Below, piece after piece: positions 44,616 through 54,129 of a DNA stretch of 64,000 nucleotides. The position numbers and the translations under genes are program-made. Positions within the stretch are counted from its first letter, which is position 1. Each line of letters opens with the position of its first letter. The notes beneath the pieces are model-generated. The model made no database searches, was not told the origin of the DNA, and saw only the letters and a program-made list of their open reading frames with translations. Source of the stretch: an uncultured Erythrobacter sp. GTDB lineage: Bacteria; Pseudomonadota; Alphaproteobacteria; Sphingomonadales; Sphingomonadaceae. The stretch is from the NCBI GenBank assembly GCA_947493165.1, contig CANLPY010000001.1, positions 806,001 to 870,000 of the forward strand, written 5' to 3'.

Positions 44616-47600
44616 CGTCCAAGCCCCAGAAAACTAAAGGTATCTGCATCAAACTTCACACGGATCGCAGCGAACACACCCTTGTCAGTGTTGCGCGCAG
44701 CAGAGAAGTCTTCATCACGGAAACCTTCGATATTGTAACCCACAGTCAGCAACATTCCATCAGCCGGGACAAAGCCGATTTTCGGACCATATGAGAAGCT
44801 GGTGACATTGTCTTCCAAGTTCGCACGAACAGTACCTGTTGCACCGATTTCAAACCGTTCGCCGATACCGATCCGGGCATCAACCCCAGCCAGCAGGCTA
44901 GTGCCGGAAAATTCCGTGTCTTCGAAACGATCCAGGTTGTAGCGCCCGCCGAGGAACAACGTGTATTCATCGTTCCGGCGCTGAACCAGTTCATCATTCT
45001 CATCACGATCCCATTCGCGCGGCGACCAGTTGGTCGATACGCTAGCGATCAAGCGGCGTGAACGAGCATCGCCATCCACGATCAACGCGGTACGGCCAGC
45101 GCCGGCTGTTTCACCAGCGATCGCACCTGAAACCTTGTCGCTTCGGTACTCAAGCTTGCCGAGCAAAGCGACTTCAGAACTGTCTGGACGATGCGCAAAG
45201 GCGATGCTGGCGTCGAAGATCTCGGTCTCTGCGCCGTTTTCAGCCTTTGCCTCGGTCCAGGTTGCTCCCGAGCCGACAATGCTGCCCTCGCCCAGCTGGC
45301 GGATCGCGCCAAAAGTAACGCCTTTGCGATCAGCGAACTCGCCATCGCGATATTCGCCGCGCGCCGTCGCACTCCAGCGATCCTTGCGCCATGCTGCACC
45401 AATTGTTGCAGCGTTGAAGTCTTCAAACTGTGAATTACCAGTCAATTGGCCGCCGCTAGCAACAGGCTGCGCTACGTTGACAATATCTGCCACGTCCGGG
45501 GAGCCATTCAATGTGCGGCTGCCGTCGAGCGTCGCGTCGATCGTAAGTTCTGGGCTGACCTGAACCGTTTGCGAGAGGCCAAACGCTGCAAAGCTGCGAT
45601 TGCCAAATTCACCAATGTCTTGCTGACCCAGCGTCGTTACAACCTTGGCACCCTGCCATGGGGTCACTTCGACGCCGCCGCGCAGCGTGCGCGCATCGAT
45701 GTTGTCGCCATTAGCGATCTCATACAGACCAACCAGGCGGATATCGTCAGTGATCGAATACCGCGCACCAAAGCGATGACGAGCAGGAAGATCAATACTT
45801 TCAGTATCATCAAGAGCAATACTACTAGTTGCGCTTAACTCAAGACGATTGTCGAACAGGCGCTGTGTGACGCCGCCTTCAAGCACAGTTGACTTGTTCC
45901 GTGTGCCATCAGCCAAGCGATCATTAAAGTGAGCCAGGCCTAGAGTTAGGTCAGTGCGCTGGGCGGTGTAGCCAAGCTGCAATTGCGCTGCACGGCGGCG
46001 CCTGTCGTCAACAAGGCTATCGTCTTGCCATACACTACCGGTCAGGCTCAGCTCGTCGGTTAGAAGGACGCGGGCATCTGCACCAACCTTGCTGCGGCCA
46101 CGCTCAGCGGCATTCTGCTGATTAACGCCGTAATCAGCATCAACGCCGCGGGCATAGGCCAGCACATCCAGCTTACCGGTCTGGTGCTGCGCTTCAACAA
46201 GCCAAGCATTCGACGTGCGGTCAGCCTTATGGCTAAAGCCAACTTCTGCGCGCACTTCAGTGTTGTCGCCGATACGGGCCCGCAGGTCGAGAGCGCCAAG
46301 ATCAGTGCGTGCGCCGTCACCCTTGTCAGTGATTGCAGTCGCTCCGATACGGAGATTGCCGTCCTTACTTGTCCAGTCAGCACGCACACCAGCGTTCAGC
46401 TCACCTTCACCGAAATCATCAATTTCATAATCAATTACAATGAATTGCGGGTTTAAGCTAAAATCACGGCTAAGAACAGGCTCAGCGAAAGTGATCGTGC
46501 CTGACAGCAGATCAATGTCATAATCGATGAAACGAGCTAGTTCTTGTTTAGAAACAATTACATCAGAGCGGAACCTGTCACGAACTTCAAGTACGACGCG
46601 CTCACTATTGGCGAGGATCGCGCGGCTTGAAAGGCTGTATGGACCACTGATGCCCTGCCCTTGGATCTCATCGCGGCGCAAGCGGCTGGAAATCTCAGCG
46701 CCAAAGCCTGCGACCTTTACCTGACCGATGCGCGCTTCACCCTTAACACCGGTGGCGGTGCGGTTGTAGCGGGCCAACTGTGTTTGGTTGAAGCCGGTCT
46801 CAAAGTCACCGTAAAGCGCATAGAAAGTTGATGTTTCAATACGAACATACAGCTTCTCACGGCTCGCAGCGTCAAAGCGGCGGCTAGAGCCGTCAGCAAA
46901 GACGGTGTAATAGGCGTTTGGATCAATCGTGCCGAGCACGCGCTGGTCTTCGCGCTGCTTCGCGCTGTCATAGGACAGTGTCAGCAGATATTTGCCCAGC
47001 ACGCGGCCCTTGGCATAAAGAGCGACACGAGCATTGTTCCCCAGATCGCTATCAAAGCGGCCTGCGCGTTCCATGTTGTCGGCGACGCTCTTCGCGCCCA
47101 CAGTACCTTCGGCCAGACCAATCACGGTCCACTCAATATCACCTGGCTCAATCCAGGTTTCCAGCTCTTGTGTGCGAGTGATATCACCATCGTCAAAACT
47201 AAAGTCGAGTTGTAGCGAGCCTGAAACCATGGTCGGCGCCAGTTCGATAAGAGCAATACCATCGCTGCCCTTCACCACCCAGCGAGCCGAGCTTGGCGCA
47301 AGGCCGGTAAGCTGGTTCAATTGCTGGCGATCTAGCTGCTCAGCGCTTTCATATGGCGCGTTGATCGCAAACTCACCGGCGATACCTTCGCGCAGTGGGC
47401 GGTTGTTGCGGTCGAGCACACGGATGGCGACCACTGGACGGGTGCGTCCATCAGCAATCAGGTTTGATAGCTCTGGAAGAAACTCGACCTTTGCAGGCGT
47501 AGTGGTGAAGAATACGTCGCGAGTGATCGTTTCGCGAACTTCGCCGAATGAATTATAGATGTCCGCCTCAAGCACGGTGCGCTCGCTGGTAAGCGGAACG

Positions 47601-49828
47601 CCGCGCCATGTGCTGACGGCGAACTTGCCGCGAGCTGGCTTTTTCACGCCGTCAAACGCCAGCGGGTTCACTTCTTCACCGTCGACGCGCAGGACAACCT
47701 TCTGGCCTTTGCGGTGACGGATAGCGACACGGATTGCCGGAGCGCGAGGGTTGTGATCAATTTCTGGTGTGAGCCAGCCATCAGGGCCATCGCCCAAGGC
47801 GACCCAATCGGTCTTTGGTGAAAGTGTCGGCGATGCTGCGGCATCCGCAGCCGTCTCAACAACAACTTCAGACCCTGCATTCGCAGGCCGATCAGCAAGC
47901 AGTGCACCGCCGGCAGTTGGCGAACCGAGTAATGACTGCGGGCCCAGCGTGGTTGGCGTCGTAGCGGCATCAACAGCGCGTGCAATAGAACCTTCAGGTG
48001 TTGTTTCAGCCAGAACTGCTACCGGTGCCAGCGCACCCTCAGGCACGGTAGCGTGGAAGTCTGCAACGATCAGGCTGCCGCCCTGCCCGATGACAAAGCG
48101 CGAATTGGCGCTGCCCGCGTTGCGGCTAGAACGGTGACAATCGACAAATTCAGCGCCCTCAGGCAGCGTCATCCGCGACGCCTGAACGACATGAGTGCCC
48201 GGAACAACGCCTTCAAAGTGATAGCGGCCGTCAGCATCGGTGATAGCAAAGCTGCCATCTTCCAGCATAACCCGCACACCGGGGATGCCGCGGCGCGGAT
48301 CGCGCAAAGAGCAAGGACCAGCGGTTACGCGGCCAATAATGGTTAGGCGATCTGCAATGCTGTCGCGTTCAATATCGACAACGGCGCTTGCGGTCGCGGT
48401 GCGGCCAAGCGAATCTGTGGTTTCAGCGCGGTTTAGCGCGCGGCCAGGCGATGCATCAGCGCGCACAACCAAGGCGTATGTGACACGGCGCGAGGCCCCG
48501 CCAGCAAGATCGCCAAGCGCCACTGACAGCACACTGCCATCTGGTGCAATAGTGACCGCTTCTGGGTCTGCCACACCGTCGATACGGATAGTGTCAGGGC
48601 GCAGGCGCAAAGACGTGGGCGGTGTATCGGTCAAAACGACATTGCGTTTGACGCGCGAAGGGTCGCCATTGGTCGCTGTGACGGCATAGAACACCACATC
48701 ACCGGGCTGCACGCGGTCTCTAGAGGCTGTTTTCGACAGGCCTATATCAAGGCTTGGACGATCCAGCGGAATGTCGATTTGCACTGGCGTCGGGTCATTG
48801 AGTTCAAACACCCCGCCAAATGAACCTGTTTGGATAACAAATGCCCGACCATCTGGACGCGTCAGGTTCGCAAGCTGCTCCGGCGTCACGACAGATGGTG
48901 CGGTAAAGGGCTCTGGCGGTGTTATCTCCAGACGATAGCGGCCAAGGAATGTCAGGGGGAACCAGAATTCACCGGCACCCAGCACAGTAACATTACCAGC
49001 ACCATCAGTAATCGGCTGACCGGAAATAACCGTTGAAGGCCATGGAGTTACGCCATCCTCGGCGAAAACCGTAGCGGGCAGGCCTGTATCCGCATCAACC
49101 AAAGTAACGGTCGCGCCGTCAACCGGCTCACCAGTTTCGCTGTCGAACACGACGCCGAATGGATCAGCGAGCACTTCAACGTCAGTGGTCACAATGATAT
49201 CAGACTGACCAGGCAGTGACGCTGCAATCTGGATCATTTCACCATCGGAAATGCTCAAACGACAATCGCTCTGCGCTGGGGCAGGCGGAGAACGCACGGT
49301 CGGGATTTCCCCGACAAACAGGCCCGTATTCGGCCCTGTTTCAAAGATCGTCTCGGTCTCTCTATCGCCATTTGATGTGGTAATCACGACTATCAGCTGG
49401 TCAATCGCATTAGGATCAACGTTTGCAGCGGTCGCGGTGACTTCAAACAGCAGGTTTTGACCGGCGCGCAGCACATTTGTCTGCTCTACAGTCGCGCTCT
49501 GCTGCGTTGATTGTCCATTTGTGGAGATAGCTTGCGGAGACTGACCCGCAATACTGCACAATGGTGCCTGATAGTTAAGCTCAACCGAGCTGGCCGGCAC
49601 AGGCCGGAAAGCGCGAATTTCAGGCGGAGCTTGTGACACATCGATCGAAACCTCGTTCGAGCTAATGCTCAACTCGGTCCCATCAAACTGCCAGGTTGCC
49701 TCGGCGATATTGGTAATCGTACGATCCGAGGCAGTCTGCGCGCGTGCCCCCTCTCCGAGCACGACAAATGGCAGCAGCACTAACATAAGTGCCGCCGCCA
49801 AGCGTCTCAGAGAGAGGGTTACACGCAA
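44612..49828 (-). CDS. giant secreted protein with DUF11/Cna_B-like modules and C-terminal beta barrel
   Basis: About 1738 residues. After the signal peptide (L-R-R-L-A-A-A-L to A-R-A-Q) comes T-I-T-N-I-A-E-A-T-W, like two smaller cluster proteins. A DUF11 domain follows at about 375-490 and a Cna_B/SdrD-like fold near 525 (G-V-R-V-M-L-E-D-G, D-A-D-G-R-Y-H-F). Ig-like segments lie at 700-880 (V-E-F-L-P-E-L-S-N-L-I-A-D-G-R-T). About 800 residues of short alternating beta strands then end in V-K-F-D-A-D-T-F-S-F-L-G-L, consistent with an outer-membrane barrel. TTG 49826-49828 has AGGGA eight bases upstream; a TTG at 49846 directly abuts the preceding stop. Possibly a secretion pore or anchor for its neighbours. 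Confidence 0.82.
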   Translation of the reverse strand: MRVTLSLRRLAAALMLVLLPFVVLGEGARAQTASDRTITNIAEATWQFDGTELSISSNEVSIDVSQAPPEIRAFRPVPASSVELNYQAPLCSIAGQSPQAISTNGQSTQQSATVEQTNVLRAGQNLLFEVTATAANVDPNAIDQLIVVITTSNGDRETETIFETGPNTGLFVGEIPTVRSPPAPAQSDCRLSISDGEMIQIAASLPGQSDIIVTTDVEVLADPFGVVFDSETGEPVDGATVTLVDADTGLPATVFAEDGVTPWPSTVISGQPITDGAGNVTVLGAGEFWFPLTFLGRYRLEITPPEPFTAPSVVTPEQLANLTRPDGRAFVIQTGSFGGVFELNDPTPVQIDIPLDRPSLDIGLSKTASRDRVQPGDVVFYAVTATNGDPSRVKRNVVLTDTPPTSLRLRPDTIRIDGVADPEAVTIAPDGSVLSVALGDLAGGASRRVTYALVVRADASPGRALNRAETTDSLGRTATASAVVDIERDSIADRLTIIGRVTAGPCSLRDPRRGIPGVRVMLEDGSFAITDADGRYHFEGVVPGTHVVQASRMTLPEGAEFVDCHRSSRNAGSANSRFVIGQGGSLIVADFHATVPEGALAPVAVLAETTPEGSIARAVDAATTPTTLGPQSLLGSPTAGGALLADRPANAGSEVVVETAADAAASPTLSPKTDWVALGDGPDGWLTPEIDHNPRAPAIRVAIRHRKGQKVVLRVDGEEVNPLAFDGVKKPARGKFAVSTWRGVPLTSERTVLEADIYNSFGEVRETITRDVFFTTTPAKVEFLPELSNLIADGRTRPVVAIRVLDRNNRPLREGIAGEFAINAPYESAEQLDRQQLNQLTGLAPSSARWVVKGSDGIALIELAPTMVSGSLQLDFSFDDGDITRTQELETWIEPGDIEWTVIGLAEGTVGAKSVADNMERAGRFDSDLGNNARVALYAKGRVLGKYLLTLSYDSAKQREDQRVLGTIDPNAYYTVFADGSSRRFDAASREKLYVRIETSTFYALYGDFETGFNQTQLARYNRTATGVKGEARIGQVKVAGFGAEISSRLRRDEIQGQGISGPYSLSSRAILANSERVVLEVRDRFRSDVIVSKQELARFIDYDIDLLSGTITFAEPVLSRDFSLNPQFIVIDYEIDDFGEGELNAGVRADWTSKDGNLRIGATAITDKGDGARTDLGALDLRARIGDNTEVRAEVGFSHKADRTSNAWLVEAQHQTGKLDVLAYARGVDADYGVNQQNAAERGRSKVGADARVLLTDELSLTGSVWQDDSLVDDRRRRAAQLQLGYTAQRTDLTLGLAHFNDRLADGTRNKSTVLEGGVTQRLFDNRLELSATSSIALDDTESIDLPARHRFGARYSITDDIRLVGLYEIANGDNIDARTLRGGVEVTPWQGAKVVTTLGQQDIGEFGNRSFAAFGLSQTVQVSPELTIDATLDGSRTLNGSPDVADIVNVAQPVASGGQLTGNSQFEDFNAATIGAAWRKDRWSATARGEYRDGEFADRKGVTFGAIRQLGEGSIVGSGATWTEAKAENGAETEIFDASIAFAHRPDSSEVALLGKLEYRSDKVSGAIAGETAGAGRTALIVDGDARSRRLIASVSTNWSPREWDRDENDELVQRRNDEYTLFLGGRYNLDRFEDTEFSGTSLLAGVDARIGIGERFEIGATGTVRANLEDNVTSFSYGPKIGFVPADGMLLTVGYNIEGFRDEDFSAARNTDKGVFAAIRVKFDADTFSFLGLGR

Positions 49829-49846
49829 AGTTCTAGTCCCTGTCAA

Positions 49847-50908
49847 TTAGTTGATTTCGACGCGGAAGTAGAGCGAGCGGGTTGTGCCGCCCGGGATGTC
49901 CGTCAGAACACCGTCGACTTCATCTTCACCACCCGGGCCAGAGGCCGCGCTGAATGAAGCAGTGCCGCCCGGTACGCCGTCAGCGCCGCCGGTGCATGCC
50001 GCATCGCCGTTCACGAAAATACCGAATGACGGATCGAAAGTTACATCCGCTGGCAGCAAATCGTTTACGCTGACGTCGGTGGCTGTCGCCGCACCCGAAG
50101 CGTTGGCTACCGTGATGCAGTAATCAATAAATGCACCAGGAATTGCCTTCGGATTGGTTGTGCCGTTGACGGGATCGCTGAAGACCGAGCTGGTCTTGGC
50201 AACCGTGACATTCGCAGCAGCAACATCATATGTGTTGGTAGCCGAGAAATCGCCTTGGTTGGCCACATCAGTTGCGCCTGCATCGTCAGCCAGAACCGTA
50301 TCGACACCAGCGGTGTTAGCACCGGCAGTATCAGTCAGTTCAGTACCAAGAGCGCCAACGCCGCCCGCTTCATGCGCATCCGCCGTCAAAGTGACATCGA
50401 ATGTTTCACCGTCAGCGGCTGCCAGATCAATGTCAGCAACCACGATAACGCGAACGGTTTCGTCTTCCGCAACTTCATCAAGGAAGGTGATCGGCCCTGC
50501 TGCGATTTCACCCGCATCAAGTACGCCATCTCCATTGGCATCAAGGAAGATTTCGAAATTGGCGATGTTGCCTGGTGTGCCCGCGGTCAAAGCCGTGGTC
50601 AGATCAAGGTCAACGTCGCTGTTCGACAGGTTTGTTACATCAAAGACGAGTTCGGCGTTCTGCTCACCAGGTGAGACAGGAGTAGCGCCGCCCACAGCCG
50701 TTACTGTCACGTCGACTCTTTGGTCGACCGTGAAGGTATCGGATGCAGTTTCCACGTCTTGAGTTACACCGCCTACGTCATAAGTGACGGAGACGTTGTT
50801 GGTGATCGTATCACCAGCTGTGGTACCTGCAGCTAAAGCTGGCGCGCTGCTCATTGCAACGAGCGCAGCCGCACTGACGGCCCCCAGCAACTGGGTGGTA
50901 GGTCTCAT
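49847..50908 (-). CDS. secreted DUF11-like protein, 353 residues
   Basis: Signal peptide to A-L-A-A. Then D-T-I-T-N-N-V-S-V-T-Y-D-V-G-G, the N-terminal motif of this cluster, and beta-rich repeats high in Asp, Ala, Thr and Val. The C-terminal third has V-A-K-T-S-S-V-F-S-D-P-V-N-G...P-K-A-I-P-G-A-F-I-D-Y, almost the same as in the 737-residue protein. D-A-N-G-D-G-V-L-D-A-G-E near residue 120 resembles a calcium-binding loop. Its TAA is in the same frame as, and adjacent to, a TTG of the giant gene. Very acidic, likely a secreted surface component. Confidence 0.82.
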   Translation of the reverse strand: MRPTTQLLGAVSAAALVAMSSAPALAAGTTAGDTITNNVSVTYDVGGVTQDVETASDTFTVDQRVDVTVTAVGGATPVSPGEQNAELVFDVTNLSNSDVDLDLTTALTAGTPGNIANFEIFLDANGDGVLDAGEIAAGPITFLDEVAEDETVRVIVVADIDLAAADGETFDVTLTADAHEAGGVGALGTELTDTAGANTAGVDTVLADDAGATDVANQGDFSATNTYDVAAANVTVAKTSSVFSDPVNGTTNPKAIPGAFIDYCITVANASGAATATDVSVNDLLPADVTFDPSFGIFVNGDAACTGGADGVPGGTASFSAASGPGGEDEVDGVLTDIPGGTTRSLYFRVEIN

Positions 50909-50981
50909 TTTAGAGTTCCTCTGCGTGTGCCCTGCGACTTAATGTTCCGCCCGCAAGGCTTGGCGGCTTACCGTTCGCTTC

Positions 50982-51458
50982 TCAGCGAATGATTGCTGGA
51001 TATTCGAGCCGGCCCGTCTCACCTGGTGCAACCGAAGCAAGCGTCCAACGAACGTGAGTGACATCGCCGTGCTCAGCGGCGCGGGTCGAACCGTCCTCAG
51101 CTGTAACGGTGAGAGTGCCAAGAACGCCCCAATTGTTTCCACCATTAACCGAAACGGTTAGTTCAGGATCAGCGTCAGGAGCTAAGGCCACCGCGCTAGG
51201 CAGCGGGTTCGTAACAACAAAGTCAGTGACAGCTTCAGAACCTGAGTTCGTGTAGTCTGTGCCGAAGATCAGCCGGTCACCCGGAACGATCACAGTCGGC
51301 GCAACCAATTCGGTTGCCTCAGCGCCAGATGCGTCCGTGGTGGTCTTCACCGCCATCACGTCACCATTAAGCTGCATCGCGCCATCTTGGGCGAACGCTG
51401 GCGCTGCTGGCATCGCAAACGCGAGTAAAGCTGCGACAATCTTGGTGGAAAGTTTCAT
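50982..51458 (-). CDS. small secreted DUF11-like protein, 158 residues
   Basis: Signal peptide to A-P-A-F-A. One compact domain containing V-I-V-P-G-D-R-L-I-F-G-T-D-Y-T-N-S-G-S-E-A-V, V-T-N-P-L-P and G-E-T-G-R-L-E-Y at the end, the strand order of a single DUF11 module. It is one complete repeat unit and might be a subunit that adds to, or caps, a polymer made by the larger members; this is inference. 73 bases separate it from the next gene. Confidence 0.8.
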   Translation of the reverse strand: MKLSTKIVAALLAFAMPAAPAFAQDGAMQLNGDVMAVKTTTDASGAEATELVAPTVIVPGDRLIFGTDYTNSGSEAVTDFVVTNPLPSAVALAPDADPELTVSVNGGNNWGVLGTLTVTAEDGSTRAAEHGDVTHVRWTLASVAPGETGRLEYPAIIR

Positions 51459-51479
51459 CTTATTCGACCCTTGCTTGGA

Positions 51480-52481
51480 TTATTGATCAATCGTGACATC
51501 GAAGGTGATTGCCTGCGTCGTGCCGCCAGCAACCGTGCCCAGATCAACCGTGATGCCCGTGGCATCAGTCTCGCCTGCGTCATCGCCGCTGGCGTCAGTC
51601 AATGGGTTGCCTGCAAGCGTGAGTGTGCCCGCGACATAAGTTGTGTCTGCTGGGAAGGCGTCAGTGACGATCAAATTGTCAACCGAACCGCTGCCGGTAA
51701 CTTCTGCCGAAATGGTGAAGGTGACGACCGAGCCGGGAACCGCACTTGTTCCACCGAACGGATCGACAACATCAGCCGATTTGATGAGGTCAACGGTGGT
51801 GATACCAACCAAAAGAGAACCGGTTGCTGTCGAGTCAGCGCCTGTGGTGCCGACAATTGCGTCACCGCCGTCAACGCCCTGCCCTGCGAATGTATCGCCG
51901 GGCGCGCCAGCGCCGGTTACGGCCTCTGCGATCAGCTCAACATCACTGGTCTGCGTATCAGTGGCGCTTGGTGGAACAGTGACCAATACAAAGACAGTCA
52001 GCGTTTCGTCGGCTGCGAGAACCGCAGTTGTCTCTGGTGAAGCCAGGATTTGATCGACGCCCGGGTCGTATGTCCCGTTGCCATTGGTATCGACAGCGAT
52101 GTTATTGACAGTCGTGTCGAAGTCATTGCCTGCCACTGCTGGGTTGGCCGTCAGCTCGAAGGCTTCGGGGCCGTTACCCTGATTGGTGACTTCAAACGTG
52201 AGAACCTCATCACCAGGTGCCGTGCCAATCGGGCCGCCATCAAGCGACGTCACCGTGACATCGAGCAGCTCGTCCACACGCACAACGACCGTGTTTGAAT
52301 CGACCGTCTGCGGGCCGCTCCCATCATCATATGTCGCGGTCGCGGTGTTTTCGATCAACGTGCCTGCGTCGACGCCAGCAGCGTGAGCAGGAGCCGCGGC
52401 AGCCATCGCAAGAATGCTGACAGCAAGGGCCGAGGCGAGCGAGTTAGCCAACGTGGGCTTAATGAGGTTTTGCGTATTCAT
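51480..52481 (-). CDS. secreted DUF11-like protein, 333 residues, first of the cluster
   Basis: Signal peptide (A-L-A-V-S-I-L-A-M-A to A-H-A-A). It continues with T-L-I-E-N-T-A-T-A-T-Y-D-D-G, the cluster's N-terminal motif. D-T-N-G-N-G-T-Y-D-P-G-V-D resembles a calcium loop. The C-terminal DUF11-like part is L-I-K-S-A-D-V-V-D-P-F-G-G...V-P-G-S-V-V-T-F. Acidic and nearly free of Cys. It leads the minus-strand operon; the 80 bases upstream carry a repeat array that may regulate it. Confidence 0.82.
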   Translation of the reverse strand: MNTQNLIKPTLANSLASALAVSILAMAAAAPAHAAGVDAGTLIENTATATYDDGSGPQTVDSNTVVVRVDELLDVTVTSLDGGPIGTAPGDEVLTFEVTNQGNGPEAFELTANPAVAGNDFDTTVNNIAVDTNGNGTYDPGVDQILASPETTAVLAADETLTVFVLVTVPPSATDTQTSDVELIAEAVTGAGAPGDTFAGQGVDGGDAIVGTTGADSTATGSLLVGITTVDLIKSADVVDPFGGTSAVPGSVVTFTISAEVTGSGSVDNLIVTDAFPADTTYVAGTLTLAGNPLTDASGDDAGETDATGITVDLGTVAGGTTQAITFDVTIDQ

Positions 52482-52516
52482 ACCCAGTGTAGATACGCAA
52501 AATTGGTTATCGAACC

Positions 52517-52568
52517 GTTTACAAATTGCACAAAAACGGCAGTTTTTCCCCGTTTACACGAGTTTACA
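52517..52568 (-). promoter_or_regulatory. GTTTACA repeats flanking a palindrome, probable operator
   Basis: Three copies of GTTTACA lie at 52517-52523, 52552-52558 and 52562-52568, the last two exactly ten bases apart, one helical turn. Between the first and second lies the palindrome AAAAACGGCAGTTTTT (52532-52547). The array starts 36 bases before the first gene of the DUF11 cluster, where a regulator would act. No matching factor is known to me. Confidence 0.5.
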
Positions 52569-52569
52569 A

Positions 52570-53468
<899 letters not shown>

Positions 53469-53756
53469 TCACACCTCCACTCCCTCGCGAACTTGTGAAG
53501 ACAAGATACGATCTCTCAGTTTTTCCATCTTTATTTGTGCAGCTCCCACGGCTGGATCATTGGCCGCAAGCACGTCAGATAGTTGACGCAAAGTTTGGGC
53601 AAAAAGGTCGATCCCCTGCAGTTCAACCATATGCTCAGCAGTGATCAGAGGATTGGCGCACAGCCCCGAACCCAAATCTTCGACATCTTCCGCAAGCTCT
53701 GTGAGAACCTGCGCGACTGCCCCGTAAATAGCGATAGGGTGACATGCCTCGCTCAC
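53469..53756 (-). CDS. hypothetical 95-residue helical protein
   Basis: Unrecognised small acidic protein predicted to be mostly helical (A-V-A-Q-V-L-T-E-L-A-E-D-V-E-D-L, then F-A-Q-T-L-R-Q-L-S-D-V-L-A). It starts with GTG 53754-53756, overlapping the stop of a 38-codon frame upstream (GTGA), which argues that both are translated. No catalytic motif. Could be a small regulatory or adaptor protein. Confidence 0.68.
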   Translation of the reverse strand: MSEACHPIAIYGAVAQVLTELAEDVEDLGSGLCANPLITAEHMVELQGIDLFAQTLRQLSDVLAANDPAVGAAQIKMEKLRDRILSSQVREGVEV

Positions 53757-53869
53757 GCAGCGCCATCCAATGTTATATTGCCAGCGGCTTGCTTCACGAC
53801 GCCGCGCCGCAGAGTGCGGTCCCGAATAACACGCTCATCTTTAGCTAGAATTCCGGTATACTGAGTCAT
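53753..53869 (-). CDS. possible 38-residue protein upstream of the 95-residue gene
   Basis: Short frame from ATG 53867-53869 to TGA 53753-53755. A good ribosome site, AGAGG, lies about seven bases before the ATG, and the stop overlaps the next start (GTGA). The product is basic (K-D-E-R-V-I-R-D-R-T-L-R-R-G-V-V-K-Q) and unrecognised. The overlap and ribosome site make a real small gene or a translated leader likely. Confidence 0.55.
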   Translation of the reverse strand: MTQYTGILAKDERVIRDRTLRRGVVKQAAGNITLDGAA

Positions 53870-54129
53870 CTCTTACCTCTTTTCGTTGCGATAGATGAGC
53901 CAGATCACCGGCAGATTGCCGCCAGCCTTGTGGTTTTCGCCTAGTTTTCGCCGCAGCGGCCCATATACGCGCCCTCAGCCGGGCGTGAGACGCACGCTTT
54001 AAGAAATGCGTCCCGGCATAATCTGCGACTTGCGCGCGCAATTGCGACAATTTGGGGCCGCCTGATTGACTTAGAGCGCTCTTGCCGAGAGCGCTCGACA
54101 ACGCCGCACGCTTCAATCAGTGTTATTTT

